Below are positions 61,241 to 64,000 of a stretch of 64,000 nucleotides of DNA, one piece after another. The notes under the pieces were generated by a model. That model had not been told where the DNA came from. It searched no databases and saw only the letters and a list, made by a program, of their open reading frames with translations. How positions within the stretch are numbered: the first letter of the stretch is position 1; each line of letters starts with the position of its first letter. The position numbers and the translations under genes are program-made. Location of the stretch: positions 1 through 64,000 of the forward strand of contig JACNGE010000006.1 of the NCBI GenBank assembly GCA_014384285.1, in the 5' to 3' direction. The stretch comes from Actinomycetota bacterium. Its GTDB lineage: Bacteria > Actinomycetota > Acidimicrobiia > Actinomarinales > Actinomarinaceae.

Positions 61241-61446
61241 TTCCACTCTGTAATTGACTTTTCGGATAAATTAACTAAAACAAAAACTCCCCCCAGGGCA
61301 ATAGAATTCGAAATTAAAATATTAAGTAGTATGTCTGTTAGACAGTCTGCTGAGCAAAAAGCATTTCCCAGAACAAAGCCAATGTAACTTGCAAAAAATG
61401 CAGTAATAAGATAAACAATTACTTTAGATTTATTGCTAAATTTCAT
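61216..61446 (-). CDS. small membrane protein of unknown role
   Basis: 76 residues with two hydrophobic segments (about 10-27 and 40-58), joined by a loop with two cysteines (AFCSADC). Nothing identifies a family. It fills the gap between ltaE and the next small gene and has the same base composition as its neighbours, so it is likely real but not proven. Confidence 0.5.
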   Translation of the reverse strand: MKFSNKSKVIVYLITAFFASYIGFVLGNAFCSADCLTDILLNILISNSIALGGVFVLVNLSEKSITEWNQLSSEEE

Positions 61447-61468
61447 AGGATATTAAGTTTAGCTTAAT

Positions 61469-61693
61469 ATGGTTATTGTTAATCCTTGGATAACGTTATT
61501 AAGTTTTGTATATTTCATAGCTGCAGGCTTTGGAGCCTTTATTTTCAGCAGGTTTATAGTCGAACAATATTTAGATTTATTTAAATCTAAGTTTTTTAAA
61601 ACATTAGAACCGGTAGTTGGCGTATTTAGCTTTTCAAGTTTTTTTGGGGGAGCGTTAACTTTGTTATATTACCTACTCACTATGTCTCAATAG
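61469..61693 (+). CDS. small two-helix membrane protein
   Basis: 74 residues with hydrophobic segments at about 7-30 and 48-70 and a charged loop between (EQYLDLFKSKFFKTLE). No family recognised. It lies divergent from the other small membrane protein and its last 7 bases overlap the histidine phosphatase gene. No Shine-Dalgarno sequence is evident. Confidence 0.48.
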   Translation: MVIVNPWITLLSFVYFIAAGFGAFIFSRFIVEQYLDLFKSKFFKTLEPVVGVFSFSSFFGGALTLLYYLLTMSQ

Positions 61694-62235
61694 GTATGTG
61701 TCAATAAATTTTCACCATTTATTTCTTGGATTCCACAGTGAACAGGTTTGTCTAGGTTAAAAAATTTAGCCTTTGTTTTGTAAAAAGTAAAAGCTCTAAT
61801 CGTATCTTGATGTGAAACAAAAAGTGCATTCTCGACTTGCTCATACAGTTTATTAACTCTTTCATAAACTGTATGAAGAATCTCTGTTGTATTTAAAACT
61901 TTTATAGGATTTTGAAGGTATGCTGGATAATCTTCAGTTGTTGAGAATTCATTAAAAGTTGTACCCATCCATCCATCAACTCCAGACCATTCATACAAAT
62001 TATTTGATATTTCAACTTCAACCTCCAAATATTCTGATACGTACTTTGAAGTCTCTCTTGCCCTCAAAACAGGAGATGAAATTATTTTATCAATCTTAAA
62101 ATTATTTTTAATATAGATTCCAGCACCCACGGCTTGGGTGATTCCTTTTTCACTCAATCTGTAACCTGGGATGTCTCCATACATTATATTTTTTTGATTA
62201 TGGACTTCCCCATGTCTTAAAAATAATTTACTCAT
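61687..62235 (-). CDS. histidine phosphatase family protein
   Basis: Phosphoglycerate-mutase-like phosphatase of 182 residues. LRHGEV at residues 6-11 has the catalytic His (LRHGE in place of RHG-Q/E), SSPVLRARETSKYVSEYL the second arginine, and FVSHQDTIRAF near 138 the second histidine. Substrate is unknown. Actinobacterial members often act on sugar or nucleotide phosphates, which is not specific enough to assign. Confidence 0.8.
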   Translation of the reverse strand: MSKLFLRHGEVHNQKNIMYGDIPGYRLSEKGITQAVGAGIYIKNNFKIDKIISSPVLRARETSKYVSEYLEVEVEISNNLYEWSGVDGWMGTTFNEFSTTEDYPAYLQNPIKVLNTTEILHTVYERVNKLYEQVENALFVSHQDTIRAFTFYKTKAKFFNLDKPVHCGIQEINGENLLTHTY

Positions 62236-62273
62236 AATTACAGGGTAGTTTCAATATATATTAAAATTCAAAC

Positions 62274-62624
62274 ATGGGATTAAACAAAGAAGAAGAAGAA
62301 ATATTAAAACAGATAGAACTTGAGCTATCTAAAGAAGATCCTGACCTAGCAAAAACTGTTGAAACATCGACTCTATCAAGTTTTTCTAGAACCAGATCTA
62401 TTGTATCTTTCGTTACATTCATCATCGGTCTATTGACTATGTTTGGAAGCTACATATTGCAGCCGATTATCGCTATGGCGGGTTTTGCACTAATGGCAGT
62501 ATCCGGATACGTATTCGTAAGAAATACAAAAGCTTTACTTAAAGCTGAGAATATAAATGAATGGAATTTCAAACAGGTATATACGGTTATAAGAAATAAA
62601 GATACCTCTAGACAAACTAAATAG
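62274..62624 (+). CDS. DUF3040 family membrane protein
   Basis: Small protein of 116 residues with an acidic N-terminal helix (GLNKEEEEILKQIELELSKEDPDLA) that matches the start of the actinobacterial DUF3040 family, followed by two hydrophobic helices around 42-62 and 64-82. Family members sit close to the mraZ division cluster in actinobacteria, as here. Its function is not known. Confidence 0.75.
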   Translation: MGLNKEEEEILKQIELELSKEDPDLAKTVETSTLSSFSRTRSIVSFVTFIIGLLTMFGSYILQPIIAMAGFALMAVSGYVFVRNTKALLKAENINEWNFKQVYTVIRNKDTSRQTK

Positions 62625-62667
62625 AATTAATTAAATTTAATATACATCACTATTTAGGAGTAAGGTT

Positions 62668-63159
62668 TTGAAAAGAGATGCTTTTACATCAAAGCAAGCA
62701 AGTTATTTAACTGGCTGTACATCGCATCAATTAAGGTACTGGGATAAAGTTAAACTTGTTTCACCCAGCATCCAATCCTCAAATGGTAAACCCGGAGTAC
62801 CAAAGCTCTATTCTTTTAGAGATATAGTCTCACTCAGGGTAGTTAAAACTTTACTTGATAATGGCATGAGTATTCAAAGAGTTCGTAGAGCTTGGAAATA
62901 TTTAACCAAAAATGGAAATCTTGTCGGAGAGCTCTCAGAGGTTAAATTAGTTTCTGATGGTGAAACTATTTACTCAGTAGAAGAAGAGCAAGTTTTCGAT
63001 GCTCTCAAATCAGGACAGCTTGCATTTTTTGAAACAATTGATGATGTAGCAAAAGAGGTCAAAGAAGATGTTTCAAAATTTGAACTTGATAAAGAGAGAT
63101 TTTTAAACTTACTCACTAGAGTAGAAGAAGATGTCATTAATCAAGAGATGCAAGCTTAA
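62668..63159 (+). CDS. MerR-like transcriptional regulator
   Basis: 163 residues with an N-terminal winged helix: FTSKQASYLTGCTSHQLRYWDKVKLVSPS is the MerR helix-turn-helix and wing, then YSFRDIVSLRVVKTLLDNGMSIQRVRRAWKYL the dimer helix. The C-terminal part (KLVSDGETIYSVEEEQVFDALKSGQLAFF) has no cysteine or known effector site. TTG start is supported by AGGAG at 62656-62660, 7 bases upstream. Likely controls genes of this cluster, but the target is unknown. Confidence 0.8.
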   Translation: MKRDAFTSKQASYLTGCTSHQLRYWDKVKLVSPSIQSSNGKPGVPKLYSFRDIVSLRVVKTLLDNGMSIQRVRRAWKYLTKNGNLVGELSEVKLVSDGETIYSVEEEQVFDALKSGQLAFFETIDDVAKEVKEDVSKFELDKERFLNLLTRVEEDVINQEMQA

Positions 63160-63179
63160 TCCAAAAGATAACTTTAACT

Positions 63180-63692
63180 GTGGGTAATTTAAACACACAA
63201 AAGACGTTAATTCTTAATTCAACTTTTCAACCACTCTCACTTGCTACGCCACAAAGAGCACTATCACTTTTATTAGATAAAAAGATTAATGTACTCAAAG
63301 AGTCAAACAACGAATTGAGATCTGTAAATCAATCTATTTTAATTCCTAAAGTTGGAGTATTAACTTATTACGTTAAAGCTCCATATGCTAGAAGGGTTGC
63401 ATTAAATAGAGAAAATATTTTTATCAGGGATTCATTTTGTTGCCAATACTGTGGAAATGCTTCAGAATCAATAGATCACATCATACCCAAATCTAAAGGC
63501 GGGTCTCATGAGTGGAGTAATGTTGTAGCCTGTTGTAAAAAATGCAACCTGTTAAAAGCTGACAAGCTTTTAAATAAGACAATATTAAAACTAAAAAAAA
63601 TTCCGAACACTCCAGAAGGTAATTTTTGGATAAAAGCAATCATTGGTAACAACCCTGATCCAGATTGGATGGAGTACTTAATTACTGCCTAA
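63180..63692 (+). CDS. HNH endonuclease family protein
   Basis: 170 residues; the C-terminal half is an HNH nuclease domain with two zinc CxxC pairs, CQYCG and CKKC. The catalytic motif ESIDHIIPKSKGGSHEWSNVVACC has the first His pair, Asn and last His. The N-terminal 75 residues (FQPLSLATPQRALSLLLDKKINVL) are typical of actinobacterial chromosomal HNH proteins that are not mobile elements. GTG start. Its conserved place between the MerR gene and mraZ suggests a housekeeping repair role, but that is inference. Confidence 0.83.
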   Translation: MGNLNTQKTLILNSTFQPLSLATPQRALSLLLDKKINVLKESNNELRSVNQSILIPKVGVLTYYVKAPYARRVALNRENIFIRDSFCCQYCGNASESIDHIIPKSKGGSHEWSNVVACCKKCNLLKADKLLNKTILKLKKIPNTPEGNFWIKAIIGNNPDPDWMEYLITA

Positions 63693-63706
63693 AATTTTTT
63701 TATCAT

Positions 63707-63756
63707 TTTGTGTTGCGTGATGTCATAAAGTGTCATATAATGTCAGAAAGTGGTTC
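63707..63756 (+). repeat. MraZ-box-like tandem 10-base repeats
   Basis: Four head-to-tail 10-base units run from 63717: gtgatgtcat, aaagtgtcat, ataatgtcag, aaagtggttc. A weaker fifth copy (tttgtgttgc) precedes them at 63707. Two units match the AAAGTG(T/G) box with 3-base spacers described for MraZ binding in Mycoplasma. They cover the mraZ -10 element and end 20 bases before the mraZ start, so MraZ probably represses its own operon here. Confidence 0.75.
63736..63741 (+). promoter_or_regulatory. -10 box of the mraZ operon
   Basis: TATAAT at 63736-63741 overlaps the second and third repeat units. A weak -35 (TTGCGT, 63713-63718) is 17 bases upstream. A binding protein on the repeats would block this promoter. 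Confidence 0.6.
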
Positions 63757-63776
63757 AAGGCACGAAAGGCGGAGAA

Positions 63777-64000
63777 GTGTTCCTTGGTGAATATAAACAT
63801 ACAATGGACTCGAAGGGTAGAGTAGTAATTCCTTCTAAGTTCAGAAAAGAGCTTCAACAGGGCTGTGTAGTTACTAAGGGACTAGATAATTGTTTACAGA
63901 TTCTTACAAAGAAAAACTGGAACCAAGAATCTGAAAAAATGGCATCTCTGCCTTCAACCGATAAAACTTCTCGACAGCTGAGAAGAGCTTTGTTTTCTGG
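63777..64000 (+). CDS. mraZ: transcriptional regulator MraZ (5' part)
   Basis: The first 74 codons, cut by the window end. It starts with GTG, preceded by GGCGGAG as a ribosome site. The protein begins MFLGEYKHTMDSKGRVVIPSKFR, the AbrB-like fold and DSKGR motif of MraZ, and continues with a second strand block (CVVTKGLDNCLQILTKKNW). Full MraZ is about 140-150 residues with two such repeats. It heads the division and cell-wall gene cluster (expected rsmH, ftsL, ftsI, mur genes beyond the window). Confidence 0.93.
   Translation, partial: MFLGEYKHTMDSKGRVVIPSKFRKELQQGCVVTKGLDNCLQILTKKNWNQESEKMASLPSTDKTSRQLRRALFS

Noticed and set aside
1-64000. CRISPR array, restriction system or prophage
   Set aside because: No regularly spaced repeats apart from the mraZ operator units, and no cas, restriction or phage genes. 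The HNH protein sits in a conserved chromosomal place.

Overview
The window is AT-rich (about 30% GC by eye), tightly packed bacterial DNA with many 1-35 base gene overlaps, as in a streamlined marine genome. Several things point to an actinobacterium, probably a low-GC marine lineage of the Candidatus Actinomarina / Acidimicrobiia type. The clues are the Nif3, zinc-ribbon and RNase H gene order; DUF3040, MerR and HNH genes in front of mraZ; an F420-type luciferase-fold oxidoreductase; an LCP wall ligase; and -10 boxes sitting 6-9 bases before start codons. The phylum assignment is an inference from gene content and order; no marker gene tree was possible.

Region 1 (1-29832) is a cell-surface polysaccharide island that starts right at a tRNA gene with anticodon CAU (229-302). 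Before the tRNA lie 228 bases of much higher GC with no recognisable gene. The island encodes nucleotide-sugar synthesis: UDP-glucose dehydrogenase, UDP-xylose synthase, a UDP-glucuronate 4-epimerase-like protein, two WecB-type 2-epimerases, a second UDP-sugar dehydrogenase, RmlC- and RmlD-like proteins and other SDR enzymes. It also encodes six GT-B glycosyltransferases, two unrelated initiating phosphoglycosyltransferases (a polytopic WecA/TagO type and a small monotopic WcaJ/PglC type), one flippase, three polymerase/ligase-like membrane proteins, an asparagine-synthase-like amidotransferase, a heparinase-family lyase and an LCP protein that could attach the product to the wall. Genes switch strand often. 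The first polymerase-like protein carries a large beta-rich domain inserted in its extracellular loop.

Region 2 (29835-40177) returns to core genes: PEP carboxylase (with no usual start codon), a VanY-like carboxypeptidase, an RND/MMPL-type exporter, the Nif3, zinc-ribbon and RNase H cluster, a small membrane protein, a TauE/SafE permease and an F420-type oxidoreductase.

Region 3 (40241-53875, all minus strand) reads ilvB-ilvN-ilvC-leuA-leuB, a nitroreductase, a TrmH/SpoU methyltransferase, a DnaQ-fold exonuclease, ccmA-B-C-E-F-H, a TPR protein, ccmG and rnpB, almost without gaps. In front of ilvB is a complete attenuator: a 16-codon leader peptide rich in Leu, Val and Ile, a hairpin and an intrinsic terminator. 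Branched-chain amino acid genes are thus directly upstream of a System I cytochrome c maturation operon.

Region 4 (53906-64000, mostly plus strand) has queG, ilvD, a metallophosphoesterase, a ROK kinase, an unassigned protein, an aminotransferase, a threonine aldolase, small membrane proteins, a histidine phosphatase, then DUF3040, MerR, HNH and the start of mraZ, which begins the division/cell-wall cluster. Tandem 10-base repeats that look like MraZ boxes lie over the mraZ promoter.
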